From: Leptodactylus fallax
Taxonomy: Eukaryota; Chordata; Amphibia; Anura; Leptodactylidae
DNA length: 64,000 nucleotides
Direction: 5' to 3'
NCBI GenBank assembly: GCA_947044405.1
Contig: CAMRHE010000156.1
Location: forward strand, 3,163,001 to 3,227,000
Under the pieces are notes generated by a model, which was not told where the DNA came from, ran no database searches, and was given only the letters and a program-made list of their open reading frames with translations. Shown in pieces: positions 33,831 to 47,720 of this stretch; within the stretch, counting starts at the first letter, position 1, and each line of letters begins with the position of its first letter. The translations under genes and the position numbers were made by a program.

Positions 33831-35969
33831 AGTACCAAAAATGCTGTTTTTAGTCATCTCACCCCATATAAAAATTGAATAAAATATAATCAAAATGGCA
33901 CATTTATCAAAATGGCACTGTGAAAGATCCTCAGTGCGCCAACACCGCTGTGGCCCCACCTGAGTCCTCTTTCATATAAAAACCACACTCACCGCCAGTG
34001 AGTGCCGGGTTCACAAGATAAATACAAGACAAGCTTTCTAAATTTTATATATTTATTAACCCCTTAAATGGGTCGGTATTAACATCTAACACATGCAGTT
34101 CAGAACAGATATGCAGATGTATGCAAGCATTAACAGTTACTAGTTACAATATACAGTACAATAAAAATAAAAAGGGAATAACATTGAAATAATTACTTTA
34201 CCACACATCTCCTGGATGTGGCTCTATAGTCCAACACTCACACATGGCATGTGGAGATCACCAGTGGAGGCAGTGGCCTTAGCTCCTAGCATGTGGCATT
34301 AATACAATAATCCAGCCTGCATGCTCTCATCACAGTCTCTCAGTAAACTCTTGTAGTCTCAGCCCCCATCTCTCCTCATGGTCTGTCTGTAACAACTCTG
34401 TAGTCTGTGATGGTCTCAGCCCAAAATCTCCTCCCATTGCCTCTTACCTCATCTTTTATACCTTTTATGCCACCTCCCAGAATGAGGTCACCGGCGGCAG
34501 CAAGTCTGATTGAATAATGCACTCAAGTCCAGATCCTTTGTAAAGAGCTGAGACCAAGTGAAATGATACAATGTTATCAGCCATATCTGATCTATCAGTG
34601 CAGACTGGACAATGCAGGTGTTTGTTTGATCACTCAGGGCTGTGTAGGAGTACAATGGATCCCTGCTGGGATGGATACAAAACCCTATTGTTGCAATGTT
34701 GCTTCTACTGATAACATACAACTAGGATTATAGCTGCGCACCTTATGAGTAAATGGAACTAGAGAGAAATACGCTACCCAGAGACCAAAATACAGCTCTG
34801 AATTATAGCCATATTTAAGCAGAATCATCACAGGCACCAATAGCTACAGTTTACTCTGCAAGAAATAAGCATAGCTCCGTAGGTGGAAATATAAATTTAC
34901 AAGAATCAAAATAGGGTGACACAAAGTAGTTTTTTTAAAAAACTATTTCAAAAGCTTTTAACATTTTTACAAATATGTAAATATAGTACTGTTCTTGTAG
35001 TATTCACCAAGCCTCTCAAGGGCATCCCTTTACTGTTAATGTTGATTATGTCTGAAACTTGTCTGGGTGAGCAAATTTTTCTTAGTCAACCGGACAAGAT
35101 TTTATGTGTTGTTAATCTCTGTAGCTGATTAGTTGTGATTTTTTAATTCAAAATTTTATAACCTTAATATTGATAGTTGGTTGCTTGCACGTTTTAAAAT
35201 AACTCTAGCAGACATTATCTAGAATTATGACACTAGAAATATCTGAGAGTACGGAACCTAAAGTTTAGTTTAAAAAAAACAGGGATCGAGTATAAACAGT
35301 GGGAGCCATGTTCAGTTAGACTGAGGTTTTATCAGCTGGAGAAATATGAACTTTTTTTTTTTACAGTATTTGGACTTTTCTTAAAAATTTGATACAGTCT
35401 TTTCCCTTGTGAGCTATTTAAATCTTAGGTCCTAAACATTAAATCCACACTTTCAGGAAACATAACTTCCTTCCCTGAGATCCACCACCGCCATTCACTA
35501 ATCAGACAAGCTTTAAATAGCTTGGATGGGTTGTACTTGCTATAAGCAGCTAAACAAAGGCAACTGTCAATGGTTAGCAATGTGAGTAGCTGTGCTAGGC
35601 TTCTTTGTCTGACAATGTCACTTACCTTTATTGAGAAATTTAACTACATACAACTACAACTACAGTACTGAAAATCCTTAAATACATTTAGTTTTGTGAG
35701 TGTCAGTAAGTACATTGTAGTGGCACAGTGCTGTGTATAAGGTAAAATGTCCATAGCATTATCGGAAAATATAGGTAAGCAACAGTGTTGCAAGTTTAGC
35801 AAATGCACAGCAAGTAAAATACTGACTATGCAGATTAAAATAAATGTTCGTATAATTCATCAATTTCAGTGGGATTGGCCACAATTAAATATGCATGTCC
35901 ATCAGACGAGTGAAGAATTGGATATGTTGAATTTTAAGGTTTTTCATTCTTATTTGCCATGCGATGGAA
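33831..35969. other. Unassigned AT-rich sequence
   Basis: No coding signal, no recognised repeat. Several T- and A-runs. Confidence 0.45.
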
Positions 35970-36425
35970 GCTTAAAGGAGTTGGCCACTTTCAGACCAAT
36001 ATTAAAACACAAATAATTTTGTTTGTGTAATAATATTTCTTCAATTTTCCCATATACTTTCTGTATCAATTCCTCACAGTTTTCTAGATCTCTGCTTGTT
36101 GTCATTCATTCTGTTACTTCCAGTGGATAAAAATCAGTCCCTGATCATGTGATTTACGGTCCATGGTCATGTGATGCGCACACACAGGTGCACAGCTCGT
36201 TACCAGGCAGATGTCTGATTACTGTGCTGTGACTATAACTAGCTGTACACCTATGTCTATCACATGATTATCCATTTGAAGTAAGCTGAATGAATGACAA
36301 GCTGATATCTATAAAACTGTGAGGAATTGATACAGAAAGTATATTGGAAAATTGTAAAACTTTTCAGTATACAAACAATAGCACTTGTCTCTCAATATTG
36401 GTTTGAAACTGGACAAACCCTTTAA
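35970..36425. mobile_element. TTAA-ended MITE
   Basis: The ends TTAAAGGAGTTGGCCACTTT (35971) and ACTGGACAAACCCTTTAA (ending 36424) are inverted, and the subterminal parts pair over more than 100 bp (CTTTCTGTATCAATTCCTCA against TGAGGAATTGATACAGAAAG). TTAA ends suggest a piggyBac-type MITE. Similar elements lie at 39810, 51898 and 54488. Confidence 0.75.
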
Positions 36426-37790
36426 CCCCTGTAATGTGCTATTACGTCCTGGCCGTCTGGGCCTTAATGCAAATAGACGAAATAGTACGTCCTGTGTCAG
36501 CCGCTCACTCGAAATCACTATTTAAGCAGGCGGAATCGGGAGCGGGTGTTAGCTGTAACTGACAACTAATACCCGCTCCATTCCCTCCCTATAGGAGCTC
36601 AGCTCCGATTGGGGGTTTTAACCCCTTAGATGGGATACCGTATGGGATAAATATTTTAATAGTTTGGGCATTTTGGAATGGGGAGATACCTAATTTGTTT
36701 ATGTTTACTTTTGTTTATTCACTTTTATATCTGATCTAGGGAAAGCGGGGTGATTTGAACTTTTATGTTTTTTTTATTTTTTTTTTATACTTTTAAAAAC
36801 TTTTTTTTCTTCTTTTACTTTTATGATCAGACCCCCTAGGGACCTTGAAACCTAGGGGATCTATTCGCTCATACTATTCACTGCAATACTACTGTATCGT
36901 AGTGAATAGCAAAATGCTTACCTCTCTATTACACGCTGCCTCTGGCAGCGTGAAATAGATCTAATGCAATGACAAGCCTGGGAGTCTTCAACAGGCTCCC
37001 AGCTGTCATGGTAACTGATCGCCACCCTCCGATGACGTTCAGGAGGGCGGCGATCGGAGAAAAATGGCGGCGCCTGCACAGTTTGGACGCTGCGGTCCCA
37101 TTTGACCATGGCGTCTAAAGGGTTAACAGCCGCAGGCACCAATCGCTGCTGTTAGCGGCAGGTCCTGGCTGTATTACACATCCGCCCTGTATGGAGAGAG
37201 CTCAGCTCCTGAGCTCTCTCCATACACCCCTTCACACCCAATCATGTACATGTACATGATATGGGGTTAAGGGGTTAACCTACACGATGAACTTCGGGAA
37301 AAAAAAAATTTAAAAAATACACCTGAAGTAATGATTTTTCGCCATGTCACCTTAAAAAAATATGCTATAAAAAGTGATCAAAAACTCATATGTACCTCAA
37401 AACAGTATCAATAAAAATCACAGGTTGTCTCATAAAAAATAAGCCCTCAACCATACAGACCCACAGAATAAAAGTAACATGTTACTTATGTTCTACGCAG
37501 CAGGGCAAAAAGTTTGAAAGATAAAACGCAAAGCCAAAATTGATATTTTCTTTTTAATCCCTCAAAAAATGAGTTGATAAAATTTATTCAATAAGTTATA
37601 GGCACCCACTAATGGTGTCATTACAAAATACATCTCATCCCGCAAAAAAACAGCCCTTATATGGCTACATCACCAGAAAATTTTTAAAAATATAGTTTGT
37701 ATAATGTAAAGACAAAACCCCCAAAAATCGCCAAATCACTAGAACAAAATTGGCTGCGGTAGGAAGGGAATGTATAAGCTGTGCAAGCGT
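36426..37790 (-). repeat. Hairpin-rich dispersed repeat, copy 1
   Basis: Shares with 60196-61043 the blocks GGGTGTGAAGGGGTGTATGG, GAGAGAGCTCAGGAGCTGAG, ATCCCATACGG and AAAAAGTGATCA. The part at 36840-37260 is in reverse orientation relative to that copy, while 37330-37790 is in the same orientation, so the locus has been rearranged. A perfect hairpin with 18-base arms sits at 37188-37226. Confidence 0.6.
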
Positions 37791-38017
37791 ATATCACCCT
37801 AGATTCGTGTTGGTGAACCTATGGCACATGTGCCCTCTCTGTTGGCATGCGCCGTTGCCCTGATTGCTCACTAACGGGGAACTCCTAGCACTTAGATTTA
37901 GAATTGTGTGTCTCTGATGACACAAAGTGGGCACAACATATTGGCACCGAAATGGCATATTTCTATAAAAATTTCAATTTTCACTTTGTACATTAATTTT
38001 GGGAAGCACTCTTGGAC
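37791..38017. other. Possible hAT-like fragment
   Basis: GTTGGTGAACCTATGGCAC near 37808 resembles a hAT-type end known from vertebrates. No matching end is visible. Confidence 0.3.
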
Positions 38018-38018
38018 T

Positions 38019-39310
38019 CAAAATGATAATACCCCTTGAAAAATTCCATGAGGGGTGTAGTTTCTAAAATGGGGTTGCATTTGGGGGTTTCCATTGTAAT
38101 GGTACTGTAGGGGCTCTGCAAATGCGACAAGGCACCTGAAAACTATTTGCCTTTCAAAAGCCAAATAGTGCTTTTTCCCTTCTGAGCTCCACCATGTACC
38201 CAAACAGCAGTTTACAACCACATATGAGGTATTCCCGTGTTCAGGAGAAAATGTGTAGCAAAAAATTTTAGGCTAAATGGACGGTTTATTGAAAAAATGT
38301 AATTTTTCATTTTTACATCCCAATGTTAATAAAATCTGTGAAACAGCTGTGGGGTCAAAATGCTCACTATACCCCTTGATATGTTCTATGAGGGGTATAG
38401 TTTCCAAAACAGAGTCACTTTGGGGGATTTCCTTCTCCAAATGCGACATGGCACCTGAAAACTATTCCAGCAAAATCTGCCCCCCAAAAGCCAAATAGCG
38501 CTCTTTCCATTCCGAGCCCCGCCATGTACCCATACAGCAGATTACGGCCACATATGAGGTATTGCCATGTTCATGAGAAATTGTTTAACAAACTGTGGGG
38601 TGCTTTTTCTCCTTAAACCCCTTGTAAAAATGAAAACTTTGCAGATAAAGTGACGCTTTAGTAATTTTTCATTTACACATCCCAATATTACTAAAATCTG
38701 TGGGGTCAAAATGCTCACTATTCCCCTTGATTAATTCTGTGAGGGGTGTAGTTTCAACAATGGGGTCACTTTTGGAGGGTTTCCATTGATTTGGTACTCT
38801 AGGGGCTCTGTAAATGAGACATGACACCTGAAAACTATTCCAGCAAAATCTGCTTTTCAAACACCCAGTATCGCTCCTTCCCTTCTCTGCGCTGCTGTGT
38901 GCCGAAACATAAGTTTACATCTACATGTGGAGTATTTCTGTGCTTGGGAAAAATTGCATAAGAAACTGTGAAGTGCATTTTCTCCTTTAACCCATTGTGA
39001 ATATGATAATTTTAGGGCTAAATGAAGGGATTATTGAAAAAAAAATTAAATGTCTAAATTTCACTTCCATATTGTTTTTAATTCCTGTGAAATAATTAAA
39101 GGGTTAACAAACTTCCAAAATGCTGTTATTATTATTTGAGAGGTGCAGTTTCGAAAATGGGGTGATTTAATGGGGTTTGTAATATATAGGCCTTTATAAT
39201 CCCCTTCAGAACTGAAGTGGTCACTAAGAAATTAGTTTGGGAAATTTTCGTGTAAATTTGGAAAATCGCTGTTACACTTGTAAGCCTTCTAATGTACAAA
39301 ATAAATTAAA
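38019..39310. repeat. Tandem repeat of roughly 345-bp units
   Basis: Units start at about 38019, 38357, 38706 and, degenerate, 39115. Each begins AAAATG(CT/AT) and carries CCCCTTGA, GAGGGGTGTAGTTTC, GGGGTTTCC-like, ACCTGAAAACTATT and CATATGAGGTATT-like blocks in the same order. Divergence between units is visible by eye. No coding content. Confidence 0.75.
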
Positions 39311-39809
39311 AGACGATTAAAAGCTGATGCCAATATAAGGCAAAGATAAGGTAGATAATATTTATTAAAGTATTTGGGTGGTATGACTGTCTGAATAGCA
39401 GAGCATTTCACATTTTAAGAATTGCGATTTTTTTTTTTTCCAAGTTTCCTATTTTATTTTATAGATAAATACAAAAATATTTATCAATGTGAAGTACAAT
39501 GCGTCACGAATAAACAATCTCAAAATCACTAGTGTAAGTTATGGCGTCTCAAGGTTATTGCCATATAAAGTGATACGTGTCAGTTTTGAAATATACACGT
39601 AGGGATAAAAAGGGTAGGGAACTAATTGAGCGCTCCTGTACCCAGATGGAATATGCAGAAAATGCAATAATGAGTAGAAGAACAGTCGTGGTTCCAATAG
39701 CTTTTATTCCAGTAAAAAGGCAATGCGTTTCTACACTAACAGTGTGTCTTCATCAGGCCTGTTTTGAAAAATGGGATTGTGTCTTTAAGGTACTTTTAGG
39801 TTGTGTCCA
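39311..39809. other. Unassigned
   Basis: A short motif GTGTGTCTTCATCAGGCCTG near 39747 recalls dispersed repeats but no boundaries are clear. The open frame from 39577 has no family signal. Confidence 0.4.
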
Positions 39810-40232
39810 TAAGGGGTTATTTGGGAGAGTAAAGTTTTACAGTGCATTTACTGCAGTGGATAAACATTCTAAGTCATATACAGTAGATGAGGGTTCCCTA
39901 GCATCCTGATTACTAAATTTGTAGAGCGCAGCAGAAGTCTCTGAAGTCTTAGTCCTTTGCCTCCACTGCTGACACTCCGGCTCTTGGTCACATGAACAAC
40001 TTCACTCTTCTCTATGTAAAAGCTACTGGAGTAGAGTGGAGTTGATGACATCACAGAGAGCCAAAACAGCAGCACAGAGGCCAGCAGAGCACAGAGAATT
40101 CCAGGACCCAGATGTGATCTGCAAATCTAATAATCTGGATTTCGAGGGGTTGTCATCTTTATTAGTAAGAAGGCTTATCCAGTGCAGTGAATGCACTGTT
40201 AAAACTTTACTTACCCTCACATAACCCCTTTA
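39810..40232. mobile_element. MITE with TTAA-type ends
   Basis: Left AAGGGGTTATTTGGGAG and right CTCACATAACCCCTTTAA are inverted, followed by matching blocks AAAGTTTTACAGTGCATT and AATGCACTGTTAAAACTTT. The centre is non-coding. Confidence 0.7.
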
Positions 40233-40917
40233 AATTGGCATCAACAAGGCAATACAAAACATAAGGTGGAGATCAACAGAGCAGTCAATATCATAAGCAT
40301 AGCAAAAATCATGTTACACCACAAGGGTCACCAACTAGAACACTAAGAAATAAGGAACAACGAAGAAGAAATAGGTAATCTAGTGGTTCTAAGACAAGTT
40401 TATATAGTTTATATAAAGTTTGCTAAATTTGTTTTTTGGCTGACTAAGATCACAAACTAGTGGACATTATACCCAGTTCCCTAAATACAAAGAGGGAGAC
40501 TTATACATTTTGCATCAGTTTTTGGGGCTTGGCTTAATTTGCGTCAAGAATTGCAGTTTTTTACTTAAGTGGTGTGACATGGGCTGGGAGGGGCTTTATG
40601 TCCTGACTCCTGACATATCTAACATTATCTGCACCATAAAATTGTATCAAACAGCTGAAATAGCTGGCATATATTTTAGCATCTGGTACAAGGACTACCC
40701 AATATATGCCAAATAGGAAATAGATCAAGTCTGACGTAACCAACTCTAGTTATTATAATTCCTATGGTAGTATCCTATAGAGCTATAGTGACAATTGTTT
40801 TCTTACAAAAGAGACCATTTTGACACGTTAGTAACTGCGAGATACTGTATAATGTAGACCAATGCTTCCTAAACTGTGAAGCATCTATTGATAAAATGGT
40901 TATTTTATGTTTCTACT
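40233..40917. other. Unassigned
   Basis: No gene or repeat recognised. Confidence 0.45.
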
Positions 40918-41176
40918 TTAGTTAGGAAAGGGCCGGTTCACATCCGCATTCGGGTTTCCATTCGGGGAGTCCGTATGGGGACCTCCCGAACGGAAACCTA
41001 TACAAATAAAAATCGGTTTACCTGGGAAACCACATGGACCCCATAGACTATAATGGGGTCCGTGTGGTTTCTGCTCGGTTTCCGCACGTAGCAAGAGGAG
41101 AGAGAAGTGATGCAAGTGGAGAGAAAAGTGCTGCAAGGGTCCCCAAGTGGACTCCCTGAACGGAAACCTGAACATA

Positions 41177-42792
<1,616 letters not shown>

Positions 42793-42812
42793 TAGATGTG
42801 AACCGGCTCTTA

Positions 42813-43379
42813 GTAATAGAAAAGAGTGATGTCACTTTCCTATTGGTTTTGGAATTAGTCTTACATATATATTGTCTTAATATAACAATATGTACTATGG
42901 TATATTTCTTTATAGCCTAATAAATCACACACACATTTCAGAATCGTGCTACATTACATACTATTAATAATATTTATTTTACCTCTGGCTCCAAATCATG
43001 GATTTTGGGAACGGACAGTTGGCTGATCTGAGAGGTCAGCAAGTTTTAATAGGTTTCAATAGATGTTTTAAGTAGTTGGTGACAAAGTTGTTTAAACAGG
43101 TTTAAACAAGTTGTTCAGAGACTTAACTTACTTCCTGGCTGGTAGAGGATCCTAGTAGGTATTCTAGGCTGCTTCTGACCCTGGGTCACATGATCAGAAC
43201 CAGCTCCTGTTATCTGAGTCGCTCCTCCCCTCCTTTCTTTTCAGTTTTCATAGGTAGTTACTTGAGCTATGTGGGCTGGATTTACTGTAGTCTGCCAGGA
43301 TGACCACAACCCCTGGGTCCTGCTTTAACGAATGCATGGAAGAAGTAAGTTATAATTAATGTCCCTGGTCAACCCCTTT
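42813..43379. other. Unassigned, possible MITE end near 43375
   Basis: CTGGTCAACCCCTTTAA near 43365-43381 looks like a TTAA-type MITE terminus. A partner end was not found. Confidence 0.35.
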
Positions 43380-44160
43380 AAATGTCATCAAGCAAACTTA
43401 GAAAGTTATTCTCCATTTTGCAGACAGCCAGTGTAGTGAGTGAAGGATTGGTGTTATGGGAGCTATTAACCTTACTGAAGCAGTTTGGGCTAGCTGAATG
43501 TATTTAGTTGTCTGAAAGGTCCATGTATAGGATATTACAGTAGTCCAGATGTGAGATTATGAAACATAGAAGATTGACATCGGAAAAAAACACATGATCC
43601 ATCTAGTCTGCTCTTTATATTATTACCATTTAATCTTAGGATAGACATTTGTTAGACATCCCAAGCATGTGTAAATTAACCTACTGTAGATTTCCCTATT
43701 GCATCTGTTGTAAGTTTGTTTAAAGCCTCAACTACTCTTTCAGTGAAATTATATTTCCATATATTGCTTCAGATTGTTCCCCCTTGTTCATGTGTTTAGT
43801 TTTTTTTACTAAAAAATACTTCTTTCCTGAACCTTATTTATACCTTTAACATATTTAAAGTTTTTAATCATGTCCCCAGTTTCCTTATTTCCTTAAGGCT
43901 ATACAGATTAAGTTCTTTAAGCCTCTCCTGATATGGTTTATACTTCAAATCCTCCACCATTTTTGCAGCCCACCTTTGCACCCATTCTATTTTATTTCTA
44001 TCTTTTTCTAGATGGGGTCTCCAGAATTGGACACATTATTCTAGATGTGGTCTCAGTAGTGCTCTATAGAGTGGATTAAAAGTTTTCTCATCCTACTGGT
44101 TATACCTCTTCCTATACATTTGTGCATCTTCTACTTGCTGTGTGGCTGCACTCTGAACTC
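43380..44160 (-). pseudogene. Antisense CR1/L2-clade LINE relics
   Basis: Reading the minus strand of 43545-44110 across frames gives pieces such as ETTSRIMCPILETPSRK and LKELNLYSLKE. They follow the order of a CR1 reverse transcriptase C-terminus (HLEYC, FW, ERLKELNLFSL). Stops and frameshifts are frequent. 43380-43545 reads SHLDYCNILYMDL, which recalls the SRLDYCN box of L2 elements and may belong to the antisense LINE at 45790-46690, with the CR1-like piece inserted. Assignment is by eye and tentative. Confidence 0.5.
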
Positions 44161-44199
44161 ATTTTAAGGCTGTCTGATATCGGTTTGAGTGTGGATATA

Positions 44200-45747
44200 C
44201 AGTGCCTTGCGAAAGTATTCGGCCCCCTTGAACTTTTCAACCTTTTGCCACATTTCAGGCTTCAAACATAAAGATATAAAATTAAAATTTTTTGGTGAAG
44301 AATCAAAAACAGGTGGGACACAATTGTGAAGTGGAACGAAATTTATTGGTTATTTTAAACTTTTGTAAAAAATAAAAAACTGAAAAGTGGGGCATGCAAT
44401 ATTATTCGGCCCCTTTACTTTCAGTGCAGCTAACTCACTCCAGAAGTTCAGTGAGGATCTCTGAATGATCCAATGTTGTCCTAAATGACTGATGATGATA
44501 AATATAATCCATCTCTGTGTAATCAAGTCTCCGTATAAATGCACCTACTCTGTAATAGTCTCAGGGTTCTGTTTAAAGCGCAGAGAGCCTCATGAAGACC
44601 AAGGAACACACCAGGCAGGTCTGTGATACTGTTGTGGAGAAGTTTAAAGCCGGATTTGGATACAAAAAGATTTCCCAAACTTTAAAGATCCCAAGGAGCA
44701 CTGTTCAAGCGATCATATTGAAATGGAAGGAGTATCAGACCACTGCAGATCTACCAAGACCCGGCCATCCCTCTAAACTTTCATCTCAAACAAGGAGAAG
44801 ACTGATCAGAGATGCAGCCAAGAGGCCCATGATCACTCTGGATGAACTGCAGAGATCTACAGCTGAGGTGGGCGAGTCTGTCCATAGGACAACAATCATT
44901 TGTACACTGCACAAATCTGGCCTTTATGGAAGAGTGGCAAGAAGAAAGCCATTTCTCAAAGATATCCATAAAAAGTCTCGTTTAAAGTTTGCCACAAGCC
45001 ACCTGGGAGACACACCAAACATGTGGAAGAAGGTGCTCTGGTCAGATGAAACCAAAATCGAACTTTTTGGCCACAACGCAAAACGATATGTTTGGCGTAA
45101 AAGCAACACAGCTCATCACCCTGAACACACCATCCCCACTGTCAAACATGGTGGTGGCAGCATCATGGTTTGGGCCTGCTTTTCTTCAGCAGGGACAGGG
45201 AAGATGGTTAAAATTGATGGGAAGATGGATGGAGCCAAATACAGGACCATTCTGGAAGAAAACCTGTTGGAGTCTGCAAAAGACCTGAGACTGGGACGGA
45301 GATTTATCTTCCAACAAGACAATGATCCCAAACATAAAGCAAAATCTACAATGGAATGGTTCACAAATAAACGTATCCAGGTGTTAGAATGGCCAAGTCA
45401 AAGTCCAGACCTGAATCCAATCGAGAATCTGTGGAAAGAGCTGAAAACTGCTGTTCACAAACGCTCTCCATCCAACCTCACTGAGCTCGAGCTGTTTTCC
45501 AAGGAAGAATGGGCAAGAATTTCAGTCTCTCGATGTGCAAAACTGATAGAGACATACCCCAAGCGACTTGCAGCTTTAATCGCAGCAAAAGGTGGCGCTA
45601 CAAAGTATTAAATTAAGGGGGCCAAATAATTTGGCACGCCCCACTTTTCAGTTTTTTATTTTTAATTTTTGATTCTTAACCAAAAAAATTAAAATTTTAT
45701 ATCCTTATGTTTGAAGCCTGAAATGTGGTAAAAGGTTGAAGGCACTG
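44200..45747 (+). mobile_element. Tc1-like transposon, family 4, copy A, coding-competent
   Basis: The left end CAGTGCCTTGCGAAAGTATT (44200) follows TA (44198-44199). The right end GGCACTG finishes at 45747 before TA (45748-45749). The right inverted repeat has lost about 30 bp next to the end compared with copy B at 58358-59986 (the AAGTTCAAGGGGGCC segment). The transposase is intact, but the shortened right end may limit mobility of this copy. Confidence 0.94.
44592..45611 (+). CDS. Tc1 transposase (family 4), full-length open frame
   Basis: The frame is 339 codons from ATG 44592 (MKTKEHTRQVCDTVVEKFKA) to TAA (KGGATKY). The N-terminal paired-like DNA-binding region (about 1-110) has two helix-turn-helix parts separated by LPRPGHPSKLS. 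The catalytic core holds D152 (LWSDETKIELFG), D243 ([11 protein letters not shown]) and E278 (DLNPIENLW), spacing DD34E. A glycine-rich box HGGGSIMVW is present. The only visible departure from the sister copy in a conserved motif is Arg to His at residue 59 in the GRPSK linker (CGT to CAT), which may weaken DNA binding or nuclear entry. No stop or frameshift is seen. Confidence 0.95.
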   Translation: MKTKEHTRQVCDTVVEKFKAGFGYKKISQTLKIPRSTVQAIILKWKEYQTTADLPRPGHPSKLSSQTRRRLIRDAAKRPMITLDELQRSTAEVGESVHRTTIICTLHKSGLYGRVARRKPFLKDIHKKSRLKFATSHLGDTPNMWKKVLWSDETKIELFGHNAKRYVWRKSNTAHHPEHTIPTVKHGGGSIMVWACFSSAGTGKMVKIDGKMDGAKYRTILEENLLESAKDLRLGRRFIFQQDNDPKHKAKSTMEWFTNKRIQVLEWPSQSPDLNPIENLWKELKTAVHKRSPSNLTELELFSKEEWARISVSRCAKLIETYPKRLAALIAAKGGATKY

Positions 45748-45789
45748 TATATTCTGCTGAAATAAGGTGTTTCATTTTTGCAATGTTCC

Positions 45790-46690
45790 TCAGGTAGAAG
45801 TATGAAGATTAGATAATGGAATATACCTATTTCCTGAGAAACAATTCCCCCTCAATAACTAGTCCCAAGTTTTGCATGGGGTCTGAGCTTTGAAAGGTTT
45901 TATTTCCTAGGATCTCCCACCATGAGAACTTCTGTTTTGTAAGGGTTCAGCTTTAAACAGCCTATACCCTATTCATCCATTCTTGTAGTTCAGCAAAAGA
46001 TAAATATATGGCCAGAGATGGGTCATTGACTATGGGCTTGAAAGATATGTAATAGCTGGGTATCATCTGCATAGCAGTGATATTCCAGGCCATGGCTCTG
46101 GATTAATATGCCTAATGGAAGCATGGAAATTGCAAACATCATTGGGGATAGCACTGAGCCCTTTGGTACTCCATATTGTGAGGATATTAGTGATGATGAT
46201 GATCAAAGAGATACTCTTCGTAGTGTGTCAGCCAGGAAGGAACTAAACCACTAAAGAATCATGTCATCAAGTCCACAAAACTCCTTGGGGGAGATTTATG
46301 AAGATTGGCATTATCAATGCCAGTCTTCATAGCCCTAGCACCGAAGGAGGGTGTGCCTCATTTATGATGAGGTGCACACCTTCTCCCTTTGCCCAAAATC
46401 CTGATTTGCACACTGATATGACTTGTATGCCACATAACTGGTGTGCAAGGCATAATAAATCTGTCCCCTTGAGTCTATGTATTAGGACATCATGGTCAAC
46501 TGTATCAAATGCTGCTGAGAGGTTTAAGAGAATTAGGATAGTGTATTGGCCCCTGGTCTATGGCTATAAGCATGTGATTCAGTATTTGCATGAGTCCTAT
46601 GATTGCTATGCAAAATTCAGTGCTATGTTTTTTCCTGAAGCCAGACTGAAAAGAGTAATAGATGTCATCACCAGATAATCTAGTAGCTGT
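45790..46690 (-). pseudogene. Antisense L2-clade LINE reverse transcriptase, split by a MITE
   Basis: On the minus strand the order is [60 protein letters not shown], and AELQEWMNRYRL. These are successive palm motifs of an L2/Rex-type reverse transcriptase, including AAFD and YADD. Frameshifts and stops break the frame repeatedly. A MITE (46287-46468) sits between DHDVLIHRL and DDMIL. The 3' part fades near 45790, close to the Tc1 that ends at 45747. Confidence 0.85.
46287..46468. mobile_element. MITE inside the antisense LINE
   Basis: GGGGGAGATTTATGAAG at the left pairs with ATAAATCTGTCCCC at the right, and inner arms (TTGGCATTATCAATGCCAG, GTGTGCCTCATTTATGATGAGGTGCACAC) fold further. The flanking LINE reading is contiguous across it. 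Confidence 0.75.
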
Positions 46691-46699
46691 ATAACAACA

Positions 46700-46995
46700 G
46701 CTTTTTCTATAACCTTTCTAGGAAGCCAAACCAGAACACCTCTTCCAAAAGGAAGAGAACCCCATCCACAGACAGCAGTTTTGGGGTTATTGCCCTTCAT
46801 CAGTGCAATGCAGGGTACTGGTTTGGCTGAGTTAGCTGTCATAGATATGGGTTAGAAAGAGTATTCTAGAAGGAGCTACCTTTCAAACGGTGGTGTTAAA
46901 ATGGGTTTTTCCATTTTCCATCAAGGAGAACATATTTGCATATTCCTTTCCCAGAATTCCTTGAAGAGAATGCAGGGTCTGTTAGAATTTAAACA
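46700..46995. repeat. Unassigned dispersed-type repeat
   Basis: GGGGTTATTGCCCTTCATCAG and nearby TTCCTTTCCCAGAATTCC echo the modules at 2112-3387 (TTGTTGTCCTTCATCAGTAC, CATTATGGGAAA). Similarity is weak and boundaries unclear. Confidence 0.35.
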
Positions 46996-47720
46996 CGGTA
47001 ATACAAACTACCTCTTCTGACCAAAGTTTTATATTTTAAAGTCCACATTAGTATATGTAGATTTTTATAATTGCTTAAAAATATGTTTTTTCTTCTCCAA
47101 AATGTTAAAAGCATATTTATTTCTAATTAATTTTTAACTTGTGGATGAAATAAAACTGCACACATAATACAAAGTTTCACCAGCTACAATGAGAACATTG
47201 ATATTGCTTGGTAGACAGGTATTGAACAAATACACCAAATTGTACAGTTTTCTGATAAATTACTCATTAATTGCGATAGTGTACTGCTACTCTATTGTGC
47301 TTGTAATTTAAAGGTAAGAAATGCTACGTGTCATATCTTGTACTAAAAACAACTTTTAAAATATGACATTCCTTAGATCCAAGGCACTTACTGCATTTAT
47401 AAACCATAGCAACTATGCTACCAAAGCCATTTTAATTATTATAAATTAAAAGGATTATGTTAACCCTCTTGCTTGCTTGAGCTTAAAAAAATGAATAACT
47501 CTTTCTGGTAATTTTGCACTGGTGTTATAATAGACAATTTTCTTTTTTACAGTAAGAAAATAAATTATATTTAGGAATCTTTGGATTTATAACCATTTTT
47601 AGTTTTTAAAGGCTATTCTACTTTTGGAGCTATTTTAACTTATTGATTTACATATACTGTAGCTTGGGTTAAAAAAATAACTCTTTTGTAACTGATTTAT
47701 GACCAAGTTCAGGATTGATT
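46996..47720. other. Unassigned AT-rich sequence
   Basis: No gene or repeat recognised. Confidence 0.5.

Noticed and set aside
39577..39909. 110-codon frame as a possible exon
   Set aside because: No domain, no splice context, and it runs into a MITE.
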